DNA from: Alkalibacterium sp. MB6
GTDB lineage: Bacteria; Bacillota; Bacilli; Lactobacillales; Carnobacteriaceae_A
Assembly (NCBI RefSeq): GCF_009935905.1
Contig: NZ_PREX01000002.1
Span: 86,070-150,069, forward strand
DNA length: 64,000 nt
Direction: 5' to 3'
Shown here: positions 8,978 to 19,400 of the stretch, one piece after another
Numbering within the stretch: position 1 is the stretch's first letter
Layout of the letters: every line of letters begins with the position of its first letter
The notes under the pieces: generated by a model
The model's database searches: none
What the model was told of the DNA's origin: nothing
The model's input: only the letters and a program-made list of their open reading frames with translations
Position numbers and translations under genes: made by a program

Positions 8978-10279
8978 CTAGTCAACAAAGTCAAATTCAA
9001 AGGTATCAATGCGAACCGTGTCACCATTTTTAGCACCACGTTTTCTTAACGCTTCGTCCACACCCATGCCTCGTAATTGTCTTGAGAATCGCATAACCGA
9101 CGCATCAAATTGGAAGTTCGTCATTTGATAAAGCTTCTCGAGCTTCTCTCCAGTTAGAACCCATGTTCCGTCAGACTCTCTAGTGATGTGGAATTGTTTA
9201 TCTTCTGGTGTGAAGGTGTACATGACACGTTCTTCTTCACCCGTTTCATCTTGGTATAATGGGAATTCTGGAGTGGTTTCGACTAAATCAGCTGTTCTGG
9301 ACATCACGGTATTTAACCCTTTTTGAGTTAATGCTGAAATTTCATATATTTCAATGTCTTCTCCATTTTCTTTCATTGCTTCTTTAAAGTTCTTTAAATT
9401 CTCTTCTGCTAATGGCATATCCATCTTATTGGCGACAACCAATTGAGGGCGCTCCAATAATTTCAAGTCATACTGTTCCAATTCTTGGTTAATTGTATAA
9501 TAGTCATCTACTGGATCTCTGCCTTCAATGCCACTCATATCAATCACATGAAGCAAAACTCGAGTCCGTTCGATATGTCTTAAAAATTCAATACCGAGTC
9601 CAACACCTTGAGAAGCACCTTCTATCAATCCAGGCATATCCGCTAAAACAAAGCTTCGCCCGTCTTCGGTACTGACCATGCCTAAGTTTGGAACCAACGT
9701 TGTAAAGTGATACGCACCTATCTTAGGTCTCGCTGAAGAAACAACAGAGAGTAGAGTTGATTTACCAACAGATGGAAAACCGACTAAACCGACATCTGCT
9801 AATACTTTTAGTTCTAATTCAACTTCTAACTCTTCTCCTGGCTCGCCATTTTCAGCCAATTCAGGCGCAGGATTTCGAGGAGATGCAAAGCGAATGTTTC
9901 CTCGTCCGCCACGTCCACCTTTAGCTACAACCGCTTCTTGCCCGTGTTCAACTAAATCTGCATAAACTTGACCTGTCTGTGCATCTTTAACGACTGTTCC
10001 AGGCGGTACTTTAACAAATAAATCTTTCGCACCTCGACCATGCATGCCTTTAGACATACCATGTTCGCCATTTTCAGCTCTGAAGTGACGATTATATCTA
10101 AAGTCCATTAAGGTTCTTAATCCTTCATCCACTACAAATATAACGTCTCCGCCTAAGCCTCCATCTCCTCCTGCAGGTCCACCATCTGGAACATACTTCT
10201 CTCGACGAAATGCCACCATTCCATCTCCACCGCTACCGGCTTTAATATTTACTTTAACTTGATCTAAAAACATCGACAT
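8978..10279 (-). CDS. obgE: GTPase Obg
   Basis: Obg is an essential ribosome-associated GTPase involved in 50S assembly and stress signalling. The 433-residue protein has the glycine-rich Obg fold in residues 1-158, then the G domain with GFPSVGKST (167-175), DMPGLIEGA (G3) and NKMD (G4). A C-terminal OCT domain covers about residues 345-425, as in Gram-positive Obg. AAGGGG lies six bases before the ATG at 10279. An internal ATG two codons later is a possible alternative start. Confidence 0.97.
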   Translation of the reverse strand: MSMFLDQVKVNIKAGSGGDGMVAFRREKYVPDGGPAGGDGGLGGDVIFVVDEGLRTLMDFRYNRHFRAENGEHGMSKGMHGRGAKDLFVKVPPGTVVKDAQTGQVYADLVEHGQEAVVAKGGRGGRGNIRFASPRNPAPELAENGEPGEELEVELELKVLADVGLVGFPSVGKSTLLSVVSSARPKIGAYHFTTLVPNLGMVSTEDGRSFVLADMPGLIEGASQGVGLGIEFLRHIERTRVLLHVIDMSGIEGRDPVDDYYTINQELEQYDLKLLERPQLVVANKMDMPLAEENLKNFKEAMKENGEDIEIYEISALTQKGLNTVMSRTADLVETTPEFPLYQDETGEEERVMYTFTPEDKQFHITRESDGTWVLTGEKLEKLYQMTNFQFDASVMRFSRQLRGMGVDEALRKRGAKNGDTVRIDTFEFDFVD

Positions 10280-10445
10280 ATAAATCCCCTTCTTTCTAAG
10301 CGACGTTTAGTTTCATATACTTTCATGAAGCCTTGTGCCTATATATCTCTTTTATTCTACACTAAAATGACGCGCATATCTATTTACAATTATTGTTTAA
10401 GCTTATCCGTTTCTCTTTATTCCACTTTATTCAGTTAAAAAAGAG

Positions 10446-10513
10446 AAAAAACACAAGTCTTAAGTTGTCGACGCGGCGTTTTATTTCTAAACGCATCACA
10501 ACTCAAGCTCGTG
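10446..10513 (-). terminator. Terminator after the HemA-like gene
   Basis: On the minus strand CACGAGCTTGAGTTGT pairs with ACAACTTAAG-A-CTTGTG, allowing G-U pairs. An inner GCGTTT/AAACGC stem lies inside, and a run of six T follows. It separates the engB transcript from obgE. Confidence 0.75.
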
Positions 10514-10540
10514 CTTCTATCATTCATTATTCTATTTTAT

Positions 10541-11680
10541 TTAGGCTCTACTGCATACTTTTTTTGAGTAGTCACCATAAAATGTTGCTTGCTGCCCACC
10601 TACAAAAGAAGGTGTCTCTTCCACTTGAAGCTGTTCATATCTATCCATGTAACGCTTAGCCCAATCAGATAAAATATCATCAAATACAGTTATGGATTCT
10701 TCAACTTTATCGTCAGAGAATACTTTTATTGGCTCATCGCTAATATGTGTGTACTCGACATGCTTGAATGGATGGAAAACTGTTTCATCTTGAGTCTGGC
10801 TAAAATCAAAGAATTGTTGAACTTTTGCGTACGGTCTCATCACCTGAACTTCTTTTAAAACATCTTCAGAAATCCAAGAATGCTGAATAGATGGTCCTAT
10901 TATAACAACATCCGCTTTAGATAATCGATAGAGGAGTTGGTTCATACCAACACATTGAATATCACTCATTAAATTAGCTTGCTCCATCATAGTTAACCAC
11001 TGCTTGAAGTGGTCATCTATTTCAGTAATATAATCCATTCTATCAATAAACGTAACAGACGCATTAGATTTACCTATAATGTTCTTCATCACTTGTTCCG
11101 TGATGGGATGGTGACCAAGTACCAAGTAATCCACTGATTTTTTATGAGAGACACTAGCTTTAATTCGTTTAATTGAGCGATGTATATCTGATTGTAAGAG
11201 CGGTTCAATCGATTCTTTTTCACATAAAGCCAAAGAAAACTCCACTACTGTTTTAAAGAGTGAGTGAAGGACAGTTCTGACTGTTCGATGAGTATTGGCA
11301 TGAACCAACGCATGATCAATGACTTCAACGGGTTCAAATACCTGATTAGAGGACGTAGCCACATTACTTGAAATAGACATCAAATGCTTGACAACATCTT
11401 CATTAAACTTACTGTACGTTTCTAATATCGTCTCTTCAAGAGTTTTTCCTGTAAAGTGCGATAAGTATCTTAATAAATCGCCATGTTTGAACTGTTTCTC
11501 ATCTACATATAAGTAGTATTCATTTCTATTTTCAGTAATAAGAAGCACAACCTCTTCCACACCGATAAAATCAGAAATATCTTTTAAGTGTTGGGTTTGT
11601 GTTCGTTCATCCAATCTGTATTTATGAATGTCATCAGCTGATACGCTGTCTCGATTCACTCCATACATTAATAGTTTCAT
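10541..11680 (-). CDS. Degenerate glutamyl-tRNA-reductase-like protein (HemA pseudoenzyme)
   Basis: The 379-residue product aligns along its first 215 residues with glutamyl-tRNA reductase (HemA), the first enzyme of C5 haem synthesis. LLMYGVN at the start matches the HemA N-terminus. [15 protein letters not shown] (residues 47-61) takes the place of the STCNRTEIY motif, with Glu50 where the catalytic cysteine should be. [15 protein letters not shown] and [15 protein letters not shown] match later helices. The Rossmann segment reads [11 protein letters not shown] (187-197), so its glycines are largely gone, and the GETQI motif is not kept. The gene overlaps engB by four bases (ATGA). In B. 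subtilis ysxD-hemA follow ysxC/engB. The frame is open, so the protein is probably made; a role in haem synthesis is unlikely. Its real function is unknown. Confidence 0.75.
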   Translation of the reverse strand: MKLLMYGVNRDSVSADDIHKYRLDERTQTQHLKDISDFIGVEEVVLLITENRNEYYLYVDEKQFKHGDLLRYLSHFTGKTLEETILETYSKFNEDVVKHLMSISSNVATSSNQVFEPVEVIDHALVHANTHRTVRTVLHSLFKTVVEFSLALCEKESIEPLLQSDIHRSIKRIKASVSHKKSVDYLVLGHHPITEQVMKNIIGKSNASVTFIDRMDYITEIDDHFKQWLTMMEQANLMSDIQCVGMNQLLYRLSKADVVIIGPSIQHSWISEDVLKEVQVMRPYAKVQQFFDFSQTQDETVFHPFKHVEYTHISDEPIKVFSDDKVEESITVFDDILSDWAKRYMDRYEQLQVEETPSFVGGQQATFYGDYSKKVCSRA

Positions 11681-12282
11681 TCATTACCAGTCCTTGTATG
11701 AGCTAAAATTTCTTCCCAGATTTCTGTTCTTCCTTCTTTCGTCTCTGAAGAGAAAGCAAAGAAGGTATCCCCAGGTTCAAGCTCTAGTGTTTTCTTAATA
11801 ATACTTTCATGCTTGTTATACTGAGATCGTTTAATCTTATCTGCTTTTGTTCCAACGACCATTACTGGTACACCGTAATGTTTAAAAAAGTCATACATTT
11901 GAACATCCAGCGGTGTAGGTTCATGTCTGAAATCGACTAACAATACACCAAGAACCAGTTCTTCTCTGGTGGCAAAGTAGTCATCCATCATATGGCCCCA
12001 TTTTTCCTGCTCGGCGTTCGATACTTTTGCATAGCCATAGCCAGGAACGTCTACAAAAAACAATTCATTTTCAATATTAAAAAAGTTAAGTGTTCTAGTT
12101 TTACCGGGTTGACCTGATGTTCTCGCCAATTTCTTGCGTTTGACCATCGTATTGATAAAGCTTGATTTCCCTACATTAGACCGGCCCGCTAAGACGATCT
12201 CAGGAAAGCCATCATCCGGGTATTGTGTTGGAGATACAGCACTAATCGTTATATCAGCATGATGTATTTTTTCGATATCCAT
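11677..12282 (-). CDS. engB: Ribosome biogenesis GTPase YsxC/EngB
   Basis: This essential small GTPase acts in assembly of the 50S subunit. The 201-residue protein carries GRSNVGKS (residues 33-40), the G3 motif DVPGYG and the G4 motif GTKADK. Its stop codon overlaps the start of the HemA-like gene by four bases, implying translational coupling. In B. subtilis engB lies downstream of lonA; here clpX is the upstream neighbour, with a terminator between. The ATG at 12282 has GGAGAG upstream. Confidence 0.96.
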   Translation of the reverse strand: MDIEKIHHADITISAVSPTQYPDDGFPEIVLAGRSNVGKSSFINTMVKRKKLARTSGQPGKTRTLNFFNIENELFFVDVPGYGYAKVSNAEQEKWGHMMDDYFATREELVLGVLLVDFRHEPTPLDVQMYDFFKHYGVPVMVVGTKADKIKRSQYNKHESIIKKTLELEPGDTFFAFSSETKEGRTEIWEEILAHTRTGNE

Positions 12283-12424
12283 TCTATCTCTCCTCTAGAA
12301 GCGTGGTGAATCAATAAGTAGTATAACATAATATGAAAAAAATTAAAGGGTTTTATTAAAGCACTGTGACAAAGAAGGCCTATTGTTACAAAAAAATGTC
12401 GTATATATACCAATAGTTGCACGT

Positions 12425-12468
12425 AAAAGCACCCCCTTACTCTCTTCAATAAGTGAGGGTGTGCTTTA
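12425..12468 (-). terminator. Terminator after clpX
   Basis: On the minus strand AAAGCACACCCTCACT pairs with AGTAAGGGGGTGCTTTT around a nine-base loop, directly after the clpX stop. The U-run is short. Confidence 0.75.
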
Positions 12469-12486
12469 GTTTGTCTATTCAACTGT

Positions 12487-13737
12487 TTAGCTTACTTTTT
12501 GACCATCATGTCCAAAGAATACTGGGTTGATTTTGTGTTCAACTGTTTCTTCTGTGATGATAACTTTTCCAATATCGTCTCTACTTGGGACTTCAAACAT
12601 GATATCAAGCATGATGCTTTCGATAATGGATCGTAGGCCACGAGCACCTGTATCGCGCTCGATTGCCTTTTTACCAATACTTCGAAGAGCATCTTCCTCG
12701 AATTCAAGTTCAACGTCATCAATTTCTAAGAGGCGCTTGTATTGTTTCACTAAAGAGTTTTTTGGTTTAGTCAGTATTTCAACTAAATCATCTTCAGACA
12801 GTTTTTCCAATACTGCTGTAATGGGCAAACGACCGATAAACTCTGGAATCAAGCCATATTTCAATAAGTCTTCTGGAACAATCTGTTGCATAATGCTGCT
12901 TTCTTCTTCGGCTTCTTTTAATTTGTTAGAAGCTCCAAAACCGATAACTTTTGCTCCTAGACGGTTCTTAACGATTGATTCTATCCCATCGAAAGCTCCA
13001 CCAACGATAAACAAGATATTTGTTGTATCAATTTGAATCAATTCTTGGTGTGGGTGTTTTCTACCACCTTGAGGAGGCACACTTGCTGTTGTTCCTTCAA
13101 GAATTTTTAGCAAGGCTTGTTGAACCCCTTCACCACTCACATCACGCGTAATCGATACGTTCTCTGATTTACGAGCAATCTTGTCAATCTCATCCACGTA
13201 TATGATCCCTCGTTGAGCAGCTTCGACATCGTAATTAGCTGACTGAAGAAGTTTCAAGAGAATATTTTCAACATCTTCTCCTACATAACCTGCTTCTGTT
13301 AGGTTTGTTGCATCTGCAATAGCAAATGGCACATTCAAAATTCTAGCCAATGTTTGAGCCAAGTAGGTTTTACCTGATCCTGTCGGCCCGACTAAGCAAA
13401 TATTACTTTTTTGCAATTCGACATCATCTGCGTTATCTGACAGGTTGTTCACCCGTTTATAGTGGTTATATACCGCAACTGCTAATGCTTTTTTAGCGGC
13501 GTCCTGACCAATAATATAATCATTTAAAATTTCTCTGATTTCGTGAGGCTTTGGTACGCTCAACTCATCGTCGTAACTTTGCTTGCTGAATTCTTCTTCC
13601 ATAATTTCCTGACACAAGTCGACACACTCATTACAAATGTACACACCCGGTCCGGCTACTATTTTTTTTACTTGTTCCTGCGATTTACCACAAAATGAAC
13701 AGGAAATACTACCTTTTTGATCCCCATCATTAAACAT
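12487..13737 (-). CDS. clpX: ATP-dependent protease ATP-binding subunit ClpX
   Basis: ClpX is the hexameric AAA+ unfoldase that feeds substrates to ClpP. The 416-residue protein has an N-terminal zinc-binding domain with cysteines 13, 16, 35 and 38. Walker A GPTGSGKT is at 117-124, the pore loop GYVGEDVEN follows, then Walker B with VDEIDK, the sensor region EFIGRLP and the C-terminal TGARGLRS. Length is normal. It has its own terminator and follows tig in the direction of transcription, separated by another terminator. That tig-clpX order is common in Firmicutes. Confidence 0.97.
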   Translation of the reverse strand: MFNDGDQKGSISCSFCGKSQEQVKKIVAGPGVYICNECVDLCQEIMEEEFSKQSYDDELSVPKPHEIREILNDYIIGQDAAKKALAVAVYNHYKRVNNLSDNADDVELQKSNICLVGPTGSGKTYLAQTLARILNVPFAIADATNLTEAGYVGEDVENILLKLLQSANYDVEAAQRGIIYVDEIDKIARKSENVSITRDVSGEGVQQALLKILEGTTASVPPQGGRKHPHQELIQIDTTNILFIVGGAFDGIESIVKNRLGAKVIGFGASNKLKEAEEESSIMQQIVPEDLLKYGLIPEFIGRLPITAVLEKLSEDDLVEILTKPKNSLVKQYKRLLEIDDVELEFEEDALRSIGKKAIERDTGARGLRSIIESIMLDIMFEVPSRDDIGKVIITEETVEHKINPVFFGHDGQKVS

Positions 13738-13799
13738 ATGCAGGCCACCTCTTTTCTATACCTAGTGTTTATTTATTTTCTCATACTCATCACTTTATT

Positions 13800-13829
13800 A
13801 AAAAGGGAATGCTTAGTAAGCATTCCCTT
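13800..13829 (-). terminator. Terminator after tig
   Basis: Perfect inverted repeat AGGGAATGCTTA / TAAGCATTCCCT (13804-13828) followed on the minus strand by a T-run. It sits just after the trigger factor stop codon. Confidence 0.85.
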
Positions 13830-13847
13830 CTGTTTTAATCTTCACTC

Positions 13848-15152
13848 TTATTCAGAATCTGCTTCAGCTTCGAGTGTTTCTTTAGCAGTTGTTGTAATTA
13901 AGTCAATTGCTTTCTTCAAAGAGATATCTCTGTTTAACAATTCTGGAGAAAGAACAGTACGAACTTGCTCGATATCCATGTTGTATTGTTTAGCTAATTC
14001 TTCAACTTCTTTTTCTCTGTCTTCTTCAGTTGCTTCAAGCTTCTCAGCTTCAACAATTGCTTCTAGGACTAAGTTTGTACGAACGTTGAATTCAGCATCT
14101 ACTTCGAACTGTTTGTGCAAGTCAGCTTCAGTAGAGTTAGTCATTTGGTAATACATTTCAGGTGAAATGCCTTGTTGTTTCATGTTGTTTAAGAACATGT
14201 CCATTTGACGGTGAACTTCATCATGAGCCATGTCGTGAGGGATTTCATCAATCTTAGCATTCTCAACTGCTTTTCTGATTGCTTCATCATCGCGAGCATC
14301 GTTAGCTGCTGTTTCTTTTCTTTCAACTAGCTCTTTGCGGATTTTTTCTTTTAATTCGTCAACTGTTTCAACATCTTCATCTAAATCTTTAACGAATTCG
14401 TCGTCCAGTTCAGGTAACTCTTTTGATTTAACTTCGTGTACTTTTACTTTAAAGACAGCTTCTTGTCCAGCTAAATCTTCTGAATGGTACTCTTCAGGGA
14501 AGGTAACCGTTACTTCTTTTTCGTCGTTAGCTTTAACGCCAACTAATTGCTCTTCGAATCCAGGGATGAATGAGTTAGAACCCAATACTAGAGAATGGTT
14601 TTCACCTTTTCCGCCTTCAAATGCTTCGTCGCCTTTGAACCCTTCAAAGTCAATAACAACCGTGTCGCCATTTTCAGCTGCATCTTCTTTTACAACTAAT
14701 TCTGCTTGGCTTTCACGACGTCTTTCAAGAGCATCTTCTACATCTGCATCCGATACATCGCGATCTTGTTTTGTAACTTCAAGTTCTTTGTAATCGCCTA
14801 GTTCAACTTCAGGTTTTAACGTTACTTCAGCAATTAATTCCCAGTCTTGGTTCTTCTCAACAGATTTAATATCAATGCTTGGTTGAGCAACGGGTTCAAT
14901 TCCAGCTTCTTCAACAGCTTTTGAATAAGCTGCTGGTAAAAGATCGTTTAACGTATCTTCATATAAAGCAGCTTCTCCAAATTGTTGTTCAAAAATTTTA
15001 CGTGGTACTCTTCCTTTACGGAAACCAGGTACATTAAGGTTCTTTTGTACCTTTTTAAAGGTTTTATCTAAGCCTTGTTTCACTGTTTCTTGATCGATTG
15101 TAAATTCCAAACGACCTGATGTTGGACCAGTTTTTTCAAATGTTGTGCTCAT
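13848..15152 (-). CDS. tig: Trigger factor, ribosome-bound chaperone and peptidyl-prolyl isomerase
   Basis: Trigger factor binds the ribosome exit tunnel and helps nascent chains fold. The 434-residue protein has the ribosome-binding signature GFRKGRVPRKIFEQQFG (residues 44-60), an FKBP-type isomerase domain at roughly 160-245 (DTVVIDFEGF, GFEEQLVG), and a long acidic helical C-terminal domain. AGGG precedes the ATG at 15152. It is monocistronic, with its own promoter and terminator. Confidence 0.97.
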   Translation of the reverse strand: MSTTFEKTGPTSGRLEFTIDQETVKQGLDKTFKKVQKNLNVPGFRKGRVPRKIFEQQFGEAALYEDTLNDLLPAAYSKAVEEAGIEPVAQPSIDIKSVEKNQDWELIAEVTLKPEVELGDYKELEVTKQDRDVSDADVEDALERRRESQAELVVKEDAAENGDTVVIDFEGFKGDEAFEGGKGENHSLVLGSNSFIPGFEEQLVGVKANDEKEVTVTFPEEYHSEDLAGQEAVFKVKVHEVKSKELPELDDEFVKDLDEDVETVDELKEKIRKELVERKETAANDARDDEAIRKAVENAKIDEIPHDMAHDEVHRQMDMFLNNMKQQGISPEMYYQMTNSTEADLHKQFEVDAEFNVRTNLVLEAIVEAEKLEATEEDREKEVEELAKQYNMDIEQVRTVLSPELLNRDISLKKAIDLITTTAKETLEAEADSE

Positions 15153-15238
15153 ATTTAATTACCCTCCGAAAATAAATTGTCTTTTACGTCGTGACATGAC
15201 TTCTTCCATGATTTTGAAAGATGATTGTTTATCGCCGT

Positions 15239-15267
15239 ATTATAAAACATACTCAATTATCATACAA
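15239..15267 (-). promoter_or_regulatory. Promoter of tig
   Basis: On the minus strand TTGTAT (15262-15267) and TATAAT (15239-15244) are 17 bases apart, about 90 bases ahead of the tig start. The -10 box is a perfect consensus. Confidence 0.6.
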
Positions 15268-15302
15268 TATTTTAACGTTAAAGTAAACTATACCTGTCTA
15301 TT

Positions 15303-16253
15303 TCATTGGATTACTTTGTATATTTTCATTTTCCAATCATGAATGATCTGATTATCTTCATCCGATACCGCTACTTTCAATTCGTGAGAGTGATCTATGG
15401 ACGATATGATACTGTCGATCCACATCTGTTCCTTGCCTTTAGCGATGACCTCATCGATGAACGGGTACGCAATTAATAAAATGAGTTTCACTTCACTCAT
15501 GACATGTTCCATCAACGATGGATTTTGTTCAAGTTGGTTAGAGACCGATTGGATGATGAATAAGACCCTAGGGTGCTCTTCAAACGGGACAAATTGATTG
15601 GGTTTAATTGTTTTCAGTTCGCCGAACCATTCGTATACATACTCTTCAGTGTCCTGTCTTTCAATTAAAACGGATAGTAAACTAGAGCGTGCTAACGCAT
15701 GGACGTACGGATTAGTAAAGACCGATGGAGCAACTGCTTTTAATTTATCTGTCGGTAAAGCTTCAGCTTGATCAACTATGGCAAATTGCTCTTCTGGTGT
15801 TAACGAGGCCAGAGAGAATAGCTCTTTCATTACTTCATCTTCTCGTTGTTTCTTTTGGTTTCTTACCTCATCGCTTCTAGAGGCTAACTCTTCATCCAAT
15901 TTATTCCACGACTCTTTATAGCCCTTTAAACCTCTTTTAAGGTAATCATTAATGTATCGTTTCGCTCTTAAAAATTGACCATTTTCTATTAATAGTTCTA
16001 CAAAAATCAGCATCCGTTTTTCATACGCTTCGTAATAAGAAAGCTTTTCCTCAGCTAATGCCAAAGCCTGTTTTGGATACCCACTTTGAAGCATCGCTGT
16101 GACAAGTAAAATATTTAACTGGTCATCTTTTTTTAATTGATAGGCTTTCTCCAAGTAATTGACGGCCTTCTCATAATCGTGAGACTGTAAGCAAGCCATC
16201 GCTTCTTTCATATACATATGATAGTTTTTAGGAAATTCTATTGGTCCACCCAT
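15303..16253 (-). CDS. TPR-repeat protein of unknown function
   Basis: This 316-residue soluble protein begins MGGPIEFPKNYHMYMKEAMA, with GAGGAG ahead of the ATG. Residues 12-115 contain two to three tetratricopeptide-like helix pairs (AMACLQSHDYEKAVNYLEKAYQ, then ALALAEEKLSYYEA and LIENGQFLRAKRYI). The rest is helical and charged, with no catalytic motif I recognise. It has no signal peptide or membrane segment, so it is probably cytosolic and mediates protein contacts. It stands between the fatty acid operon terminator and tig, on the same strand. I do not recognise a named family. Confidence 0.7.
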   Translation of the reverse strand: MGGPIEFPKNYHMYMKEAMACLQSHDYEKAVNYLEKAYQLKKDDQLNILLVTAMLQSGYPKQALALAEEKLSYYEAYEKRMLIFVELLIENGQFLRAKRYINDYLKRGLKGYKESWNKLDEELASRSDEVRNQKKQREDEVMKELFSLASLTPEEQFAIVDQAEALPTDKLKAVAPSVFTNPYVHALARSSLLSVLIERQDTEEYVYEWFGELKTIKPNQFVPFEEHPRVLFIIQSVSNQLEQNPSLMEHVMSEVKLILLIAYPFIDEVIAKGKEQMWIDSIISSIDHSHELKVAVSDEDNQIIHDWKMKIYKVIQ

Positions 16254-16300
16254 GTACCCACACTCCTCTAGTTCATTGTACCATAACCCTTTTTAATGAT

Positions 16301-16338
16301 AAAAAAATAAAGCAATAGGATAAAAGATCCCATTGCTT
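16301..16338 (-). terminator. Terminator of the fatty acid synthesis operon
   Basis: On the minus strand AAGCAATGGGAT pairs with ATCCTATTGCTT with one mismatch, followed by TATTTTTTT. The stem starts inside the accA stop codon. Confidence 0.85.
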
Positions 16339-17122
16339 AGAAGTGTCTAAATCGATTGTAACGTGTTTCTATTAATTCGTCTTTTGGTACTCGTTCTAGA
16401 CTGTTAAAGGTTTCATGAATCTGACCTTTTAAATCCTCCATTAACTTCTTCTGATCGATGGCTAACCCATTTTCATTTTCGGGAATAACTTTTTCAACAA
16501 TCCCTAATTCCAGAAGGTCTTTTGAGGTCAATTTCATCAATTCTGCTGCCTCGCTTGCTTTTTTAGCATCTTTCCACAAAATTGACGCAAAGCCTTCAGG
16601 TGACAAAATGGAATAAATAGAGTGTTCCATCATCCACACCTCATCTGCCAATGCCAAGCCTAAAGCACCCCCGCTTCCTCCTTCACCGATAATGATAGAA
16701 AGAATGGGCACACTTAAGCTGCTCATTTCAAATAAGTTTTTAGCAATGGCTTCGCCTTGACCTCTTTCTTCTGCTTCTACACCGCAGTAAGCTCCAGACG
16801 TATTAATGAAATTTAATATGGGTCTATTAAACTTCTCAGCTTGTTTCATTAGCCTTAAGGATTTTCTATACCCTTCTGGATGGGCTGATCCAAAGTTGGT
16901 TCTCATATTGTCTTCTATTGTTTGACCTTTTTGATTACCGATGACCGTAATGGCACGGCCGTTTAATCGACCAATGCCTCCCCTGATTGCTTCATCATCT
17001 TTATACAATCGGTCTCCGTGCAACTCAAAAAAATCATCCATTAAATGAGTGACAATATCAACCATGTTAATCCGATCAAGTTTTCGAGCCATTGAGACGG
17101 TATTCATTGCGTCACTCATCAT
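16337..17122 (-). CDS. accA: Acetyl-CoA carboxylase, carboxyltransferase subunit alpha
   Basis: With AccD it moves the carboxyl group from biotin to acetyl-CoA, making malonyl-CoA. The 261-residue protein is a short-type AccA as in lactic acid bacteria. Visible motifs are GNQKGQTIEDN, NFGSAHPEGYRK, AEERGQGEAIAKNLFEM and IGEGGSGGALGLALAD. The pocket segment reads INTSGAYCGVEAEE where most relatives have a DTxGAYPG form, so Cys replaces the usual Pro. It is the last gene of the fab operon, 27 bases after accD. Confidence 0.95.
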   Translation of the reverse strand: MMSDAMNTVSMARKLDRINMVDIVTHLMDDFFELHGDRLYKDDEAIRGGIGRLNGRAITVIGNQKGQTIEDNMRTNFGSAHPEGYRKSLRLMKQAEKFNRPILNFINTSGAYCGVEAEERGQGEAIAKNLFEMSSLSVPILSIIIGEGGSGGALGLALADEVWMMEHSIYSILSPEGFASILWKDAKKASEAAELMKLTSKDLLELGIVEKVIPENENGLAIDQKKLMEDLKGQIHETFNSLERVPKDELIETRYNRFRHF

Positions 17123-17149
17123 AACTCTCCTCGCTTCAAACTATTGGTT

Positions 17150-17983
17150 TCAGTGTACAGACAAGAGATAACTAAGTGTCTCTTTCATCTTATTGCGTTC
17201 CACTATTGAGTCGATAAAACCATTTTTCAGAACGGTTTCAGCTAACTGAAAGTCATCCGGTAAAGATTCGTTTATCGTCTGTTCAATCACCCGTTTACCA
17301 GCAAAACCGACTAGAGCTCCCGGTTCAGAAAGAATGATATCGCCTAGCATGGCAAAACTAGCAGTCACTCCACCTGTTGTCGGATCCGTCAAAACAGTAA
17401 TGTATAATAGGCCGCTGTCAGAATGGCGTTTAATCGCTGCACTGGTTTTAGCCATTTGCATGAGTGAGAAAATGCCTTCTTGCATGCGAGCGCCCCCTGA
17501 GGCAGTGAATAGCACAACTGGCAATTTTCGCTTCGTTGCTTCTTCAAATAATCGGGTTATCTTCTCTCCCACCGCCTGCCCCATGCTTCCCATTATAAAG
17601 TAAGAGTCCATGATGCCAATGGCTGTTTTGTGTCCTTCAATTTCAGCTACTCCAGTAACAACGGCTTCTCTAAGACCAGTTCTAATTTGTGTCTGAGCAA
17701 TCTTTTCTGTATAACCAGGGAAATCTAGAGGGTTTTCTGAATGAATGGATGCATCCCATTCGGTAAAACTTCCTTGATCGGCTATAAGAAATAATCGTTC
17801 CTGAGCTGTTATTCTAAAAGCGTAATGACAGTTCGGACACATGCGTTCAATGCCAAGCGATTTAACATAAATCGGCTTTTTACATTGAGGGCATTTTTCA
17901 AACATGCCGTCTGGAACAGTCGGGCCATTTTGAGTAGTGGATTTTTGAAGAGTGATATAGGATCGTTTCTTAAATAATCTCAT
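17150..17983 (-). CDS. accD: Acetyl-CoA carboxylase, carboxyltransferase subunit beta
   Basis: This is the zinc-containing partner of AccA. The 277-residue protein carries a four-cysteine zinc ribbon near residues 31-53 (CPQCKKP and CPNCHYAF). The crotonase-like domain follows, with [10 protein letters not shown] and [18 protein letters not shown] take the second of two adjacent ATG codons (17983) because it is six bases from AGGAGG; 17986 is the alternative. The start overlaps the end of accC by about 14 bases, implying coupled translation. Confidence 0.95.
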   Translation of the reverse strand: MRLFKKRSYITLQKSTTQNGPTVPDGMFEKCPQCKKPIYVKSLGIERMCPNCHYAFRITAQERLFLIADQGSFTEWDASIHSENPLDFPGYTEKIAQTQIRTGLREAVVTGVAEIEGHKTAIGIMDSYFIMGSMGQAVGEKITRLFEEATKRKLPVVLFTASGGARMQEGIFSLMQMAKTSAAIKRHSDSGLLYITVLTDPTTGGVTASFAMLGDIILSEPGALVGFAGKRVIEQTINESLPDDFQLAETVLKNGFIDSIVERNKMKETLSYLLSVH

Positions 17984-19355
17984 CATCCGCCTCCTTTAGC
18001 TTAGTCCAATTTGGAATAAAGCGTTTAGATAGGGTATCTGTTGTGTAAGAACCGTCTAAAAACTCGTCATCTTCAAGTAAGTCCATGTGAAAAGATAAAT
18101 TAGTTTGGATGGGATCAATGACCATCTCATCTAATGCCCGACGCATCTTAGCTATTGCTTCTTCTCGGTCTTTACCATGGGTAATCACTTTGGCAATCAT
18201 CGAGTCATAATGAGGTGGAATCATACTTCCAGCGAACATAGCTGTATCAATTCTTAAGCCTAATCCACCAGAAGGCAAGTTCAGAAGATCAATGGTTCCA
18301 GGTGACGGCGCAAAATTATATTGAGGATTTTCTGCATTGATACGGCACTCAATTGCGTGTCCTTTAAATTCAATTTCTTCTTGTGTAAAACTTAAAGGTA
18401 AGCCATAAGCAATCCGTATTTGCTCTTTGATAATATCATAAGACGTAATCATTTCGGTTATGGGGTGTTCCACTTGAATACGAGTGTTCATTTCCATAAA
18501 GAAAAAGTTCTCCTCTTCATCAACTAAGAACTCAATGGTTCCCGCATTTTCATAACCGACAAATTCAGCTGCTTTTACGGCACTTTCGGATATCTTTTGT
18601 CTTGTTTCAAAAGATAAAGATGGGCTAGGCGCTTCTTCCAATACTTTTTGATGATTTCGTTGCATAGAGCAATCTCTTTCACCTAAATGAATAACATGAC
18701 CTTCTTTATCTGCAAGCAATTGAACTTCTATATGCTTGGCAGGAGAAATAATCTTCTCAACATACATGCGGTTATCATCGAAAGCTGCTTTAGACTCATT
18801 TTGAGCCTGAAGAAAGCCAGGAATCAGTTGGGATTCGTCATGAATCATCCTCATCCCTTTTCCTCCACCACCGGCTACAGCTTTTATGATGACAGGTAAA
18901 CCTATATCAGCAACGATGCCTTCCAACTCTTCGACCGTTGTAATGGGTGAACTGCTACCTGGTATAACTGGTACATTGGCCTTTTCCATCATTAAGCGGG
19001 CATTTGACTTATTTCCCATCTGCTCAATAACTCTCTTGTCCGGTCCAATAAAGGTAATATTGACTTCTTCACACATGGCAGCAAATAAACTATTTTCTGA
19101 TAAAAAACCAAATCCCGGATGGATAGCTTCAGCTCCAGTAATAACCGCAGCACTTAGAATATTATGTATATTCAAATACGATTCTGTCGCTTTAGGTGGA
19201 CCAATACAAACCGCTTCGTCTGCTAACTGCATATGAAGGGCATCTTCATCAGCAGTTGAATAAACAGCTACGGTCTTGATATTCATTTCCTTACACGCCC
19301 GAATAATTCTAACGGCGATTTCACCTCTGTTGGCTACGAGTATCTTTTGAAACAT
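17970..19355 (-). CDS. accC: Biotin carboxylase subunit of acetyl-CoA carboxylase
   Basis: AccC carboxylates the biotin carried on AccB using ATP and bicarbonate. The 461-residue protein starts [20 protein letters not shown]. It has the ATP-grasp glycine loop ([11 protein letters not shown]), the metal and catalytic segment [19 protein letters not shown], and a biotin carboxylase C-terminal domain. Length is standard. AAGGAAGG precedes the ATG. It lies between fabZ and accD in the operon. Confidence 0.97.
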   Translation of the reverse strand: MFQKILVANRGEIAVRIIRACKEMNIKTVAVYSTADEDALHMQLADEAVCIGPPKATESYLNIHNILSAAVITGAEAIHPGFGFLSENSLFAAMCEEVNITFIGPDKRVIEQMGNKSNARLMMEKANVPVIPGSSSPITTVEELEGIVADIGLPVIIKAVAGGGGKGMRMIHDESQLIPGFLQAQNESKAAFDDNRMYVEKIISPAKHIEVQLLADKEGHVIHLGERDCSMQRNHQKVLEEAPSPSLSFETRQKISESAVKAAEFVGYENAGTIEFLVDEEENFFFMEMNTRIQVEHPITEMITSYDIIKEQIRIAYGLPLSFTQEEIEFKGHAIECRINAENPQYNFAPSPGTIDLLNLPSGGLGLRIDTAMFAGSMIPPHYDSMIAKVITHGKDREEAIAKMRRALDEMVIDPIQTNLSFHMDLLEDDEFLDGSYTTDTLSKRFIPNWTKLKEADDEII

Positions 19356-19400
19356 GTCCGATCCTTCCTTACTCCATCAATGTGGTCTGTTTATAGTAAT

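Noticed and set aside
10393..10659. 88-codon plus-strand open frame over the end of the HemA-like gene
   Set aside because: It reads through the terminator and antisense to a better gene; no start signal.
12249..12482. 77-codon minus-strand open frame between engB and clpX
   Set aside because: It runs through the clpX terminator hairpin and the engB leader, has no ribosome binding site and no recognisable domain.
14335..14793. 152-codon plus-strand open frame inside tig, very rich in serine
   Set aside because: Antisense shadow of the acidic tig coding sequence (Glu codons reversed read as Ser/Phe).
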